Assembly (NCBI RefSeq): GCF_012940005.1
Contig: NZ_SPMX01000012.1
Span: 1 to 64,000, forward strand
DNA length: 64,000 bases
Reading direction: 5' to 3'
Source of the DNA: Candidatus Accumulibacter contiguus
GTDB taxonomy: Bacteria > Pseudomonadota > Gammaproteobacteria > Burkholderiales > Rhodocyclaceae
The notes beneath the pieces were generated by a model. The model was not told the DNA's origin and ran no database searches. It saw nothing but the letters and a program-made list of their open reading frames with translations. This document shows positions 31,569 to 45,994 of this stretch, one piece after another. Each line of letters starts with the position of its first letter. Position 1 is the stretch's first letter. The position numbers and the translations under genes are program-made.

Positions 31569-32654
31569 GCGTCGAATCTCCGCAGCGCAAGACCACAGGC
31601 AACCATCAACGACGAAGCATCGGCCAGCAGACTCTTGCCGCGAACCCGCTCGGCGAGCAGCATGTTGGCAAACGGGTTGGCAATGATCGTGTTGATCTGT
31701 GTCCGGGAAGCAACCACTTCGTCGACGCCCGGGATCACTGCACAACCACCTGCGAGGACAATGTGGTTGACCTCGTTGAATTGCGTCGAAGTGAAGAAGA
31801 ACTGCAGTGCGCGCGACAGTTCCAGAGCCAGCGACTCAAGAAATGGCCGCAATAGTTCGGTTTCGTATTTCTCCGGCAGATTATTACGGCGTTTCTCGGC
31901 CTCCGCCTCCTCGAAACTCATCCCAAAAAAGGCGCGCGATATCCTGTGTCAGTTGATTGCCGCCGAATGCCTGTTCGCGAGCATAGAGTTGCTGACCGTT
32001 GCGCAGAACGGTCAGGTTCATCACATTGGCGCCAATGTCCACCAAGGCAACGATCTTCCCCTTGCCGCCTTCGGGAAGCTGCGCTTCGATCAGTTCAAAA
32101 GCAGCAAGCATGGCGTAGGACTCCACATCCAGTACCTTCGGCTTGAGGCCGGCCGATTCGGCAACGGCAACACGATCTTCCACCTTTTCCTTGCGCGACG
32201 CAGCAATCAGAACCTCGATCTCGTCAGGAGAAGACGGCGCTGGCCCGACCACCTGAAAATCCAGGTTGACTTCATCGAGCGGGAATGGGATGTACTGGTT
32301 GGCCTCGGACTCTACCAGCAATTCGAGTTCCTCCTCGCGCTGCCCTGCCAGGACGATGATTTTCTTGGTAATGACATGTGACGCCGGGAGGGCAATGGCC
32401 ACCTGCCGCGTCGAGGTCGCAAGTTTCTTCCAGGCTCGCCGGACGGATTCCGCAGCAGCTTCCAGGTTGACGATGTTGCCATCCGAAACGACATCCCTTG
32501 GCAAGACTTCAATCGCGTAACGCTCGACACGGTAGCCGCCCTTGCCATCACTGGCCAGCTCCACCATTTTGACCGAAGACGAACTGATATCCAGACCGAC
32601 CAGCGAGCGCGCCTTGGGATTAAAAAATCGAAAAATCAAGCTGCAAATTGCCAC
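31565..32654 (-). CDS. pilM: Type IV pilus assembly protein PilM, frameshifted near 31928
   Basis: If read through one frameshift, this encodes about 362 residues. PilM is an actin-like cytoplasmic ATPase that binds PilN. The N-terminal part has the phosphate-1 motif LVGLDISSSSVKMVEL, with ITKKIIVLAGQ and VDIGANVMNLTVLRNGQ later. The C-terminal frame gives FTSTQFNEVNHIVLAGGCAV. Six A residues (31925-31930, plus strand) break the frame; five would give LFGMSFEEAE. The start may be the GTG at 32654 or a TTG at 32639, which would give the more typical N-terminus; no ribosome binding site is well placed. It is first in the operon. Confidence 0.92.
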
Positions 32655-33038
32655 CCCTCGCCTAAAAAACCCTTCAATAATTTGCAGTTAGCGTACCTAT
32701 GGAGACTCTCCTTTTGATGCTAACAACAAGGTTACGGCATGTAAAGAAATTTCTGGAGGCTTTCAGCGCCACCCTGGTGGTGCTTTGCGTGAACCCCACA
32801 AACCCTCACCCGGCCTGTTTATCTGATTGTTTTTACAATCAATCGGCTCTGCGAATGGGAGCGCCACCGACACTGCCAGCGTTCTCCGGCAGGCCACTGG
32901 CGGACAATCCTCGCCAATTGACTCCACTGGCCGCAACAGATACATTACTGGCCCGATCATTGCTCCCAGGCTGCTGTGTTGCATGTTTTGCGCGGTGCAG
33001 ACCCTTGACCCCGGTGCGCACCTGACTGGAGGCACGGT
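32655..33038. other. Intergenic region between pilM and the RND adaptor gene
   Basis: This 384-bp stretch separates divergent pilM and the RND adaptor gene. It holds the candidate pilM promoter, a small CCACC-CT-GGTGG hairpin near 32770, and a 6-bp inverted repeat GATTGT/ACAATC around a TTTT loop (32825-32840). No gene is supported. In many relatives mrcA would begin here in the plus direction. Confidence 0.5.
32717..32745 (-). promoter_or_regulatory. Candidate pilMNOPQ promoter
   Basis: On the minus strand, TTTACA (32745-32740), a 17-bp spacer and TAGCAT (32722-32717) make a plausible sigma-70 promoter. Transcription would start near 32710, giving a leader of about 56 nt before the pilM GTG. 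Confidence 0.45.
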
Positions 33039-34133
33039 ATGCGGCTGAACACTGCCTTTCCCCGAAACATTCTGCTGCTCGCGCTGTTCGCCCTGCCCAC
33101 CGCCTGCGGCAAGCAGCCGGCAGTGCCCGAACCCGCCCGGCCGGTGTTGACACAGGTTCTTGGCAAAAGCGCGGGGGACGAGGTTCTCGCCTACTCGGGA
33201 GAGGTTCGCTCACGTTACGAAATCCCGCTCGCCTTCCGCATTCCCGGCAAGATCACTGCCCGCCTGGTCGATGCCGGCAGCATGGTCAAGGCCGGTGAGG
33301 TACTGGCCAGGCTCGATCCGGCGGACAGCACGCTGTCGGCAGCGGCGGCTTCGGCGCAACTGGACCTTGCTGCTGCCGATCTCGATCGTTTCAGGAATCT
33401 GCATGCCAGGAACTTCGTCAGCCAGGCGGCCCTCGATGCCAAGGAGACCAGCTTCAAGGCCGCGCAGGTACAGGCTGAACTGGCCCGCAACCAGACCGCC
33501 TATACGATTCTCAAAGCCGAACAGGCGGGGGTCATCGGACTCGTCACGGCTGAAGTCGGCCAGGTCGTCGCGGCTGGGCAGACCGTGATGCGACTGGCGC
33601 GTGCCGACACCCTGGAAGTCGCCATCTCGATCCCCGAGGCACGCATGCCGGAGTTGCGCGCGCTTCGGTCCGCTGCGGTGAGCCTGTGGGCCGACCACGA
33701 GGCCAGCTATCCGGGAACGCTGCGCGAAGTGTCGGCGGTTGCCGACCCGGTCACCCGCACTTACGCGGCACGCGTGTCTATCCACCATCCGGATGCCCGG
33801 GTTCTACTCGGGATGACCGCCAAGGTGCATTTCCATCGCCCACAAGAGAGGGCTCGCCTGACGGTGCCGCTGACGGCCATTTTTCAGCACGCTGGCCACC
33901 CAGCGCTATGGGTGGTCAGCGCGGACCAGACCGTCGCCTTGCGACCGGTAGTGCTTGCCAGCTATCGGGAAGACACCGCCGTACTCGACAGCGGCGTGCA
34001 GACCGGCGAAAGAATCGTCGTCGCCGGCGTCCATAAGCTGAGCAGCGGCGAGCACGTCCAGGTCATCGAACAGGCGCCCCGGTTTGACGAAACCCTGCCG
34101 GAAAAGGATCGGCAAGGCACCTCCGGGCGATGA
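33039..34133 (+). CDS. RND efflux periplasmic adaptor lipoprotein (HlyD/AcrA family)
   Basis: This encodes 364 residues. A lipoprotein signal ends in LPTAC (Cys23). The order beta-barrel/lipoyl/hairpin is visible: lipoyl half GKITARLVDAGSMVKAGEVL, coiled-coil hairpin about residues 95-155, second lipoyl half AGVIGLVTAEVGQVVAAGQT, then a beta-barrel with LLGMTAKVHF. It links the inner-membrane pump to an outer membrane channel. The stop overlaps the pump start (ATGA), so the two are coupled. No TolC-like gene is adjacent. Substrate unknown. Confidence 0.92.
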   Translation: MRLNTAFPRNILLLALFALPTACGKQPAVPEPARPVLTQVLGKSAGDEVLAYSGEVRSRYEIPLAFRIPGKITARLVDAGSMVKAGEVLARLDPADSTLSAAAASAQLDLAAADLDRFRNLHARNFVSQAALDAKETSFKAAQVQAELARNQTAYTILKAEQAGVIGLVTAEVGQVVAAGQTVMRLARADTLEVAISIPEARMPELRALRSAAVSLWADHEASYPGTLREVSAVADPVTRTYAARVSIHHPDARVLLGMTAKVHFHRPQERARLTVPLTAIFQHAGHPALWVVSADQTVALRPVVLASYREDTAVLDSGVQTGERIVVAGVHKLSSGEHVQVIEQAPRFDETLPEKDRQGTSGR

Positions 34134-37100
34134 CTTCTCCCAATCTGTCCGAATGGGCGCTTCGCCACCGCTCGCTGGTTGCCTATCTGATCGTCGTGCT
34201 GATGCTCGGTGGTGTGCTTGCGTATTTCAAGCTCGGCCGCGCCGAGGATCCGGACTTCACCTTCAAGGCGATGGTGGTGCGTACACTGTGGCCGGGCGCT
34301 ACTGCGAACGAAGTGCAACTGCAGGTCACCGAACGGATCGAAAAGCGCCTGCAGGAAGTCCCCTGGGTCGACGTACTGCGCTCGCAGACGCGCTCCGGCG
34401 AGTCCTTGATCACCGTTCTGCTCAAGGACTACACCCCGAAGAAGGAGGTTCCGGAAACCTGGTACCAGGTCCGCAAGAAGATCGGTGACATGCGGCATAC
34501 GCTACCGCAAGGCGTTCTCGGCCCCTTCATCAACGACGAATTCGGCGATACCTTCATCAGCATCTACGCTCTGACCGGCGATGGCTTCGACCTTGCCACG
34601 CTGCGTCGTGAAGCCGACCGCATCGCCCGCGAATTGCGGCAGGTACCCGACGTCAAGAAAATCGAGTTGATCGGCGTCCAGGAAGAAAAAAATCTACATC
34701 GAGGTTTCGCACGCCAAGCTGGCGACGCTCGGTCTCAATCCGTTGGCGATCTTCGACGCACTACAGAAGCAGAACACGATGACTCCCGCCGGGTTCTACG
34801 AAACGCCGTCCGACCGGGTGCGCATTCGCGTCTCGGGCGATTTCAAGTCGCAGGAGAGCATTCGCGAGATCGGCATCCAGGCCGACGGGCGCCTGTTCCG
34901 CCTCGGCGACATCGCGACGGTTGAACGTGGTTTTGCCGATCCCCCGACACCACGCATGCGCGTTCAGGGGCAGGAAGCGGTCGGCATCGCCATCGCCATG
35001 AACAAGGGGGGCGACGTGATCCAGCTCGGCGACCGTTTGCGTGCCGAAACCGAGCGCCTGCAGAAGCAGTTGCCGCTGGGAATCGACATGCACGTCGTCG
35101 CCGACCAACCGCAGATCGTCCGCCAGTCGATGAACCTCTTCATGTCCTCGCTGGCCGAAGCCGTCCTGATCGTCCTGGCGGTTTCCTTCCTCAGCCTCGG
35201 CCTGCGCACCGGCGCCGTCGTCGCCCTGTCGATCCCGCTGGTGCTGGCGGTCACCTTCCTGTTGATGGCCATATTCGGGATCGACCTGCAGCGGATTTCG
35301 CTCGGCGCGCTGGTCATCTCGCTTGGCCTGCTGGTCGACGACGCGATCATTGCCGTCGAAATGATGGTCGTGAAAATGGAACAGGGCTGGGATCGCTTCC
35401 GCGCGGCCACCTTCGCCTATACCTCGACCGCTTTTCCGATGCTCACCGGCACCCTGATTACCGCCGTCGGCTTCATGCCGGTTGGTCTCGCCAGGTCCGG
35501 TGCCGGTGAATACACCTTTTCGATCTTCGCGGTGGTGAGCATCGCGCTGCTGGTTTCCTGGGTTGTGGCGGTGCTGTTCACCCCCTACCTGGGCTACCTG
35601 CTGCTGGACGCCGAAAAACTGCACCACCAGGCGCAACAACACGAGGAAGAGACGTACCAGACGCCGTTCTATCGTCGTGTGCGCGCGACCATCGAATGGT
35701 CTTTGCGGCATCGCTGGCTGGTGATCGCCGCCACGCTGATCGCTTTCGCGGCAGCACTGGCAGGACTGGGACTGGGTGTGCAGAAACAGTTCTTTCCAGC
35801 ATCGAGTCGTCCCGAGTTGCTGGTCGACCTGTGGCTGCCGAACGGCGCTTCCCTGAAAGCAACCGAAACGGCGAGCCGGAAGGTCGAAGCGATCCTTGCC
35901 GAGCCGGAGATGAAGCGCTCGATCAAGTACTTCGCGAGTTATCTCGGAAATGGCAGCCCGCGCTTCTACCTGCCACTCGACCAGCAACTGTTCAACGACA
36001 ATTTCGCGCAATTGGTCATCACCACCCACGACCTCGCGGCGCGCGAGGATCTCAAGCGACGCCTCGAAGAACGCTTTGCCGATGCCGGCGGCGAATGGAG
36101 CAGCCTGCGCACGCGCGTGCTGCGCCTCGAAAACGGTCCGCCGGTGGGTTTTCCGGTCGTCTTTCGGGTTTCCGGCGAAGACCTCGGTGAGTTGCAGCAG
36201 CTCGCCGCGGCAGTGGCCAGCGTGATGCGCGCCAATCCACACCTCAAGGAAGTGAACTTCGACTGGAACGAGATGGGCAAGATGATCCGTATCGACATCG
36301 ATCAGGATCGCGCACGCGCACTCGGCGTCAGTTCGCAGGAACTCTCGGCTTTCCTCAATTCGATGTTGACCGGCGTCACCGTGACGCAGATGCGTGCAGG
36401 CGACCAGTTGGTCGACGTGGTCGCGCGCGCCGCTGGCGACGAACGCTCCCGCATCTCGGCGCTGGCCGACATCAACATCCATACCAGCAGCGGTCGTTAC
36501 GTGCCGCTGGCGCAACTGGCTAAGATCAGCTTTGCTCTCGAAGATACCGTGATCGCGCGCCGCAACCGTCTGCCGACGGTCAGCGTACGTGCCGACCTCC
36601 TCGACGGCATGCAGGCGCCCGCCGTCACCGCCCAGATCGATCCCCTGCTCGACGCGCTGCGCGCCCAGTTGCCGCCCGGTTTTCGTATCGAGGCCGGAGG
36701 GGCCAGCGAGGAGTCGGCCAAGGGCGAGAATTCGATCAAGGCGGTGATGCCGTTGATGCTGGTTGGTGTCATCACCTTGCTGATGATCCAGTTGCAGAAT
36801 GTCGGCCGCATGTTGCTGGTACTGCTCACGGCACCGCTCGGGCTGATCGGCGTCGCGCTGGCGCTGCTGATCTTCCAGGTACCTTTCGGCTTCGTCGCCA
36901 ACCTCGGCGTCATCGCGCTTTCAGGGATGATCATGCGCAACTCGGTGATTCTCGTCGACCAGATCGAACAGGACGAAAAAGCCGGCAAGCCGGCCTGGGA
37001 AGCAATCATCGGCTCGGCGGTGCGGCGCTTCCGACCGATCATGCTGACTGCCGCAGCAGCCATCCTGGCGATGATTCCGCTGACCCGCAGCGTCTTCTGG

Positions 37101-37241
37101 GGACCGATGGCAGTCGCCATCATGGGCGGGCTGATCGTCGCCACGCTGCTGACCCTATGGTTCCTGCCGGCGCTCTATGCCGCCTGCTACCGGGTCAGGC
37201 CGGTCGATGCAAGAACCGCAGGCGCGGCCGCCAAGGTTTGA
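34130..37241 (+). CDS. RND efflux permease (AcrB/HAE1-like), frameshifted near 34689
   Basis: If read through one frameshift, this encodes about 1,036 residues, normal for the family. It is a proton-driven inner membrane pump. The N-terminal helix and first porter domain read [19 protein letters not shown] and [13 protein letters not shown]. Helix 4 keeps the proton-relay Asp pair in [14 protein letters not shown]. Large periplasmic loops follow helices 1 and 7. Seven A residues (34686-34692) break the frame; six would give [17 protein letters not shown]. The last 55 bases overlap the convergent histidine kinase gene. It pairs with the upstream adaptor. Drug or metal specificity cannot be read from the sequence. 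Confidence 0.9.
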
Positions 37242-40200
37242 GCTTGCGGATACGCACGCCGGGCACGCTGCAGGACATCAAGTGCATCTGGATAGCGAAA
37301 CTGACGCAGATGCCCTTCGATCTCGCCAGCAAAATGGCCAAGGGCAGTGTGCAACAGTGCCGCGTTCTCATCGACCAACTGATTGGCGCGCAGATTGTCG
37401 CTGGCGAGAAGCGCTTCGAGCTCGGCCAGGACACTGCGCACACCGTCCCAATCCGGCGCAAGGATCACCGTGCCGGCGCCGGCGGCGTCCGGCGCAGCGT
37501 CTAGCGCCTTGCGGATGGCCGCGCACACCGCCGTGTAACGCTCGGCAAGCGTCATCACCAGCCCTTCGAGATCGTCTGCTGCGGCATCGCCGGCGCGCAG
37601 CGCTGCTTCCAGGGCGATGCACGCCTGCTGGACGCCGGCGACGCGCAGATTGGCCGAAACCCCCTTGATCGCGTGCGCGCGGCGCTGCACCTCGTCGTGC
37701 TCACCGCTCCGCAGTTGTTGCGGCATCGACACAATCGTTTCGCCGTAACTGTCCACGTAGAGGCGCAACAAACGGCAATAGCTGGCAACATTGCCGTTCA
37801 GCAGTTGCACCCCGGCGACAGCGTCGAGGCCGGCGATGCTCGTCAGGCGCGCCAGCGTCTCTGACTTTTCTGGCCGCGTTGCCAGCCGCTCCCCAGACGG
37901 AGCCGGCGTGCTGGCCGTGCGGCGGCCAGGCTGGGCGGGAGTCAGCCAGCGCAGCAGCGTCGCAAACAGTTGTTCGGGTTCCACCGGCTTGGCCACAAAG
38001 TCGTTCATCCCGGCTGCCACGCAGGCACGCCGATCGTCCTCGAAGATATTGGCGGTCATTGCCACGATCGGCAGCGCGGCCCGGCCCGGCAGCGCGCGGA
38101 TCGCGCGGCTGGCCTCCAGACCGTCCATCATGGGCATCTGCACATCCATCAGGATCAGCGCGTAGTCCCTTGCCGTTGCCATGCGCAGCGCCGCACGGCC
38201 ATCGGCAACACTGTCGACGGCGAGCCCGACGCCGTGCAGCAGTTCGAGCGCCACCTCGCGGTTGATCGCGTTATCCTCGGCAAGCAACAGGCGCGCACCG
38301 GCATGACACCGGCGCAAGGTGTCTTCGGCGTCCACCGCAGGCTCGACCAGGGGCGCCGCCATGACCCCGCGACCACGCTGCAGGCAGGCGGTGAACCAGA
38401 AGCGACTGCCCTGGCCGGGCACACTGTCGGCGCCGGCATCGCCACCCATCAGACGTGCCAAACGGCGCGTGATCGCCAGGCCGAGGCCGGTGCCACCGTA
38501 CTTGCGCGTCGTCGAAGTATCCGCCTGTTCGAAGGCTTCGAAGATCTGCGGCAGTTTTTCGGCGGCGATGCCGATGCCGGTATCCTCGACCTCGAAAAGT
38601 AGCTGCAGGGTGTCGCCCGCCTCTTCGAGCAGGCGCGTGCGCAGGATGACGCGGCCGCATTCCGTGAACTTGACCGCATTGCTGGCGTAATTGAGCAGCG
38701 CCTGGCGCAAGCGGGTCGCGTCGCCGCGCAGCCACAGCGGCTCCTGAGGCTCGACAATCTCGACCGTCAGGCCCTTGGTGCGCGCTGGCTCGGCGATCAG
38801 CGAAAGGACGCTGTCCAGGATTGCCGCGAGAGGAAAATCGTCCTGCTCCAGAGCCAGCTTGCCGGCCTCGATTTTCGACAGGTCGAGGATATCGTTGATG
38901 ATCGCCAAAAGATGCCGGGTAGCGGCATTGATTTTGTCCAGGCGCTCGCTCTGTTGCGGCGTCGGCGCGCTGCTCTGCAGGAGATGCGTCAGGCCGATGA
39001 TGGCGTTCATCGGCGTACGGATCTCGTGACTCATGTTGGCCAGAAAGTCGCTCTTCGCGCGGTTGGCGGCTTCGGCGCGCGCGCTCGCCTCGGCCAACTG
39101 CACCGTTCGCTCCTGCACCATCTCCTCCAGGTGATGTCGGTAGCGGTCGAGTTCGGCGCCGATCCGCTTCTTCTCGGTGATGTCTTCCTTGACCGCAACA
39201 TAGTGGGTAATGCGCCCGTTGGCTTGGCGGATCGGCGTGACGATCGCAAATTCGACGTACTCGACGCCATCCTTGCGGCGGTTGTGCAACTCGCCCCGCC
39301 ACACCTGGCCTGCGCTCAGCGCTGCCCACAGCGCCCTATACGTGCGCGACGGCGTCTTGCCCGACTGCAGGATGCGCGGGTTCTCACCGATCAACTCGAC
39401 ACGCAAATAGCCGCTGCTGCGGACGGCGGCCTCATTCACGTATTCGATGCGCGCGTCGATGTCGGTGATGATGATGCTCTCCGGGCTTTGCTCGACCGCC
39501 AGCGAGAGCTTGCGCAGTTCGGCCTCGGCCTGCACGCGCTGGGTAATATCGTGGGCGAGCACCACATGCGCACGCCGGCCACCAAAATCCAGCGCGTGCG
39601 AGGTGATCTCGACCAACAGCTCGCTGCCATCTCGGCGTCGATGCCGCCAGACGCCGGCATCGACGTTGACCTCGACCTGCGCGACACGGGTCAGCAGGCG
39701 GGGAATCTCCTCCGCTGGCCGGATGTCCTTGATGGTCATGGCCAGGAATTCCTCGCGGCGATAGCCGTAGCGGCGGATCGCGGCAGCGTTGACGTCGAGG
39801 AAGGCCAGTGTCTCGCGGTCATAAACCCACATCGGCTGCGGATTCGCCACAAATATCTCGCGGTAGCGCCTTTCGCTCTCCTGTAGCGCCAGCATCGCCT
39901 GTCGAGCGGTGCTGATGTCGGTCCACGCGCCGACCATCTCGACCGCCTGGCCGGCAGCGTCGCGGATCAGACGCAGTTCGTCGCGGATCCAGAGGTAGTG
40001 ACCCTGCTTGTGTGCGAAACGATATTCGTGCACCGTGATGCCGCCACAGGACGCAGAGAAGCGCAGCGCCGCTGCACGATCGTCGGGATGCAGGCCGGCT
40101 TCCCACCAGCCATCCTGCAGCGCTTCGGCAACCGTGTAGCCGCTGATTCGTTCGACATTGGCGCTGACCTGCTGCGCACGTGGCACGCCGTCGATGAAAC

Positions 40201-41702
40201 GCAGAGCGTAGAGAATGGTCGGGCTGGCTTCGAGCAGGTGCTCGAGCTGCTGTGCAGTGGCGCGCAACGTCGCTTCGGCGGCATTCCTTGCGGCCCGGTC
40301 GCGCAGCGCCCGGATGCCGTAAGCGAGGTCGTCGGCCAGTTCGACGAGCAACTGGGTCTCGTCGGCGTCGAAGGCCTCCGCCTCGCCAGCGTAGAGATTG
40401 AGCGCGCCAAGGCAGGCCGCGTCGCCAGCGAGCAGCGGCAGTGCGATCGAAGCCGCATGGCCCTGCCGGTGCGCCGCCTCGCGCCACGGTTTGAAGGCGG
40501 GATCGCTTTGCAGGTTCTGGGCCAGCACTGGTCGCCGCTCGCGAATCGCCGTGCCGGTCGGGCCGCGCCCACGCTCGACGTCATCACTGCGGATGCGGAC
40601 GGTCTCCAGGTAGCCGTCTTCGTAACCGGCTTGCGCGACCGGACGAACGCTAAAGGGCTCATCGCTGCCATCGGTATAAGCGACCCAGGCCAGGCGGTAG
40701 CAGCCGAAGTCGACGAGCAGTCGACAGATGTCGGAGAGCAGGGTCGCCTCGTCGCTGGCACGGACCAACGCCTGATTGCATTCGCTCAAGGTGCGCAAGG
40801 CGCGATGCTTCGCCGCAGCGCCTCGTCCGCTTTTCTGCGCTCGCTGATGTCACGGACGAAGCTCTGGTGGTAGAGCTTGCCTTCGACCGAGAAAGCGCGG
40901 GAACTGACTTCGACCGGAAAGCAGGTTCCGTCGCGGCGTCGGTGCACGGTTTCGAAGAGGACCCCGTCGGGCCTGGCCGAAGCCTGCCACTGCTCCCCGA
41001 GGGTGCTGCGGGTTTCCTCGCCGCGCAGGTCACGGATATGCATGCCGCGCAACTCGTCGGCGCTGCAGCCGTAGGCGGCAACAGCCGCCGCGTTGGCTTC
41101 GACGATCTGACCATTCTCGTCGAGCAGGAGAATGATGTCGCGCGCCTCGCCGATCATCGTCTGGTAGTGGCTGGCGAGTGCCAGGTGCTCTGCGCGCTGC
41201 TGGTCGACGAGTTGTTGTCTGCGCAGCGCCTCAGCCTGTGCCTGCCGAAGCGACTCGGCGAGGCGCAGGCGCTGCTGTTGATGGAGCATGATGCCCAGGA
41301 AGACAACCGCGAACAGTGCGGCGGCGATGCTCAGCGTGATCCAGAAGAGATCGGCCGGTCGGGTCTCTTGCCGCTCGGCCACCTGGCGCATCGCCGCGGC
41401 GCCGACGATCAGGATCAGAAGCGCCAGTGCCGCCACCGACAGCAGCAGCCGTCGACTGCCGCCGCCGGCCGGGGTCGCTGCTGCGCCTTCCGGCAGGCGC
41501 CGCAGTAGGGCGTACAGCAGCATCGAAGTCAGCCCGACGAAAGCCAGGCCCTTGAGCATGCCGAGCATCACCAGCGTCTCCGGCTGTACCCCCAGATGCC
41601 CGATCAAGGTGTCGGAAAAAAGGATCCAGAGGGTGGCGACGAAGGCATAGATGAGCACCACGCGCAACATTGCCGCGCGGCCATCCGACCGCATGGGTGT
41701 CA

Positions 41703-41706
<4 letters not shown>
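37187..41706 (-). CDS. Multi-PAS/GAF hybrid histidine kinase with REC and Hpt, frameshifted near 40806
   Basis: If read as one gene, this encodes about 1,505 residues. The N-terminus has four membrane helices (within residues 12-140) and a PAS domain (~180-298). After the break come a GAF domain ([20 protein letters not shown]), three PAS domains, HisKA with [20 protein letters not shown], an ATPase domain with [13 protein letters not shown], a receiver with [12 protein letters not shown], and an Hpt domain with [11 protein letters not shown]. So a full phosphorelay is on one chain. The first frame ends just after ALRRS; the next frame gives [11 protein letters not shown]. Adding one base at 40805-40806 gives a continuous reading, so this is scored as one gene. 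The start overlaps the stop of the upstream signalling gene (ATGA). Signal and target unknown. Confidence 0.85.
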
Positions 41707-44342
<2,636 letters not shown>

Positions 44343-44494
44343 GATGGGGCTGCTCCAGTTCGTAGGGACTGGCTAGGCGAGTGCTTTTCGATCACTGATG
44401 ATTACCATTCGACGACGATTTTACCGGAGAAAGCCCTTGTCGACGGGTGTGCGCCCGCTGTTGGCTTTCTCGGTCAACGTCTCGGCGTTCTCTG

Positions 44495-45946
44495 TCAGAC
44501 CGTGCTGAAGCAGAGGTATTTGATCTCGAGGTATTCGTCGATCCCGTGCTTCGATCCCTCGCGGCCGACGCCGGACTGCTTGACGCCGCCGAAGGGTGCC
44601 ACCTCGTTCGAGATCAGGCCGGTATTGATCCCGATCATGCCGTATTCGAGCGCTTCGCCAACGCGCAGGCAGCGCGCGACGTCGCGGGTATAAAAGTAGG
44701 CGGCGAGACCAAACTCGGTATCATTGGCCAGATGGATCGCCTGCGCCTCGCTGGAGAAGCGGAACACCGGCGCCAGCGGACCGAAAGTCTCTTCGCGGGC
44801 AACACGCATTGCCGGCGTCACGTCGGCCAGCACCGTCGGGGTGAAGAAAGTGCCGCCGAGCGCGTGCCGGCTGCCGCCGGTGAGCACGCGCGCACCGCCG
44901 GCGACGGCATCGGCGATATGTGCCTCGACCTTGGCCAGCGCCGCAGCGTCGATCAGCGGCCCCTGCGAGCTACTTTCGTCGCTGCCCGGACCGACCTTGA
45001 GCGACTGTACGCGCCTGACCAGCCCTTCGACGAAGCGGTCGTAGATGCCGTCCTGGACCAGCAGCCGGTTGGCGCAGACGCAGGTCTGGCCAGTGTTGCG
45101 ATACTTGGCGACGATTGCCCCGTCCACCGCAGCGGCGACATCGGCGTCGTCGAAAACGATGAACGGCGCATTGCCACCGAGTTCGAGCGAGAGTTTCTTG
45201 ATCGTCGGCGCGCACTGCGCCATCAACAGGCGACCAACCTCGGTCGAACCGGTGAACGAAAGCTTGCGCACCACCGGGCTGGCCGTCAGCGCGCTGCCGA
45301 TCGCCGCCGGGTCGCCGGTCAGCACGTTGAACACCCCTGCCGGCAGTGCCGCGTCGTGCGCCAGACGCGCCAGCGCCAGTGCCGTCAGCGGCGTCTGCTC
45401 GGCGGGTTTGACCACCACCGTGCAACCGGCGGCGAGTGCCGGCGCGACCTTGCGGGTGATCATCGCCAGCGGAAAGTTCCAGGGCGTGATCGCCGCACAG
45501 ACGCCGACCGGCTGGCGAATGGTCAGCAAGCGCCGGTCACTGGCCGGGCTCGGAATCGATTCGCCGTAGGCGCGTTTGCCCTCCTCGGCAAACCATTCGA
45601 CGAAGGCGGCACCGTAAGCGACTTCGCCGCGCGCCTCGGCAATCGGCTTGCCGCATTCGGCGGTCATCAGTTGCGCGAGATCCTCGGCGTTGGCGACGAT
45701 CAGTTCATACCAGCGGCGCAGGACGGTCGCCCGCTCCTTCGCAGTCTTCACTTGCCAGGCCGGCAGCGCCGCGGCAGCAGCGGCGATCGCGCGCGCCGTC
45801 TCGGTGGCTGCCATCCAGGGCACTTCACCCAGCGTTTCGCCACTCGCCGGGTCCCTGACTGCAAAAGTGCGGCCGTCATCGGCGGCTTCCCAGCGACCAT
45901 CGACATAGCAGTTCGAGCGCAGCAGGCGCGGATCGGTCAGGTGCAT
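44495..45946 (-). CDS. gabD: NAD(P)-dependent succinate-semialdehyde dehydrogenase-like aldehyde dehydrogenase
   Basis: This encodes 483 residues, one more than E. coli GabD. The aldehyde dehydrogenase fold is complete: PWNFPLAMITRKVAPALAAG, FTGSTEVGRLL (cofactor binding), the general base in LSLELGGNAP and the catalytic Cys in NTGQTCVCANR. The C-terminus has KQSGVGREGSKHGIDEYLEI, typical of the SSADH branch. It would oxidise succinate semialdehyde to succinate. The ATG at 45946 is chosen because the upstream frame overlaps the divergent NlpC gene. It stands alone with no GABA transaminase nearby. The family is firm; the exact aldehyde is inferred. Confidence 0.9.
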   Translation of the reverse strand: MHLTDPRLLRSNCYVDGRWEAADDGRTFAVRDPASGETLGEVPWMAATETARAIAAAAAALPAWQVKTAKERATVLRRWYELIVANAEDLAQLMTAECGKPIAEARGEVAYGAAFVEWFAEEGKRAYGESIPSPASDRRLLTIRQPVGVCAAITPWNFPLAMITRKVAPALAAGCTVVVKPAEQTPLTALALARLAHDAALPAGVFNVLTGDPAAIGSALTASPVVRKLSFTGSTEVGRLLMAQCAPTIKKLSLELGGNAPFIVFDDADVAAAVDGAIVAKYRNTGQTCVCANRLLVQDGIYDRFVEGLVRRVQSLKVGPGSDESSSQGPLIDAAALAKVEAHIADAVAGGARVLTGGSRHALGGTFFTPTVLADVTPAMRVAREETFGPLAPVFRFSSEAQAIHLANDTEFGLAAYFYTRDVARCLRVGEALEYGMIGINTGLISNEVAPFGGVKQSGVGREGSKHGIDEYLEIKYLCFSTV

Positions 45947-45994
45947 GGCTTTTCCCGGTAATAATCTTGAGAGCTGCAGTTTATACTGTGCAGC

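Noticed and set aside
34761-36515. A 584-residue minus-strand frame opposite the RND pump
   Set aside because: The pump has full family motifs; the antisense frame has none.
40786-40800. The two halves of the histidine kinase as separate coupled genes, the second starting at a TTG
   Set aside because: The first half would be a sensor without output, and the second would begin just inside a standard PAS-to-GAF linker sequence. A single-base fix gives a continuous reading.
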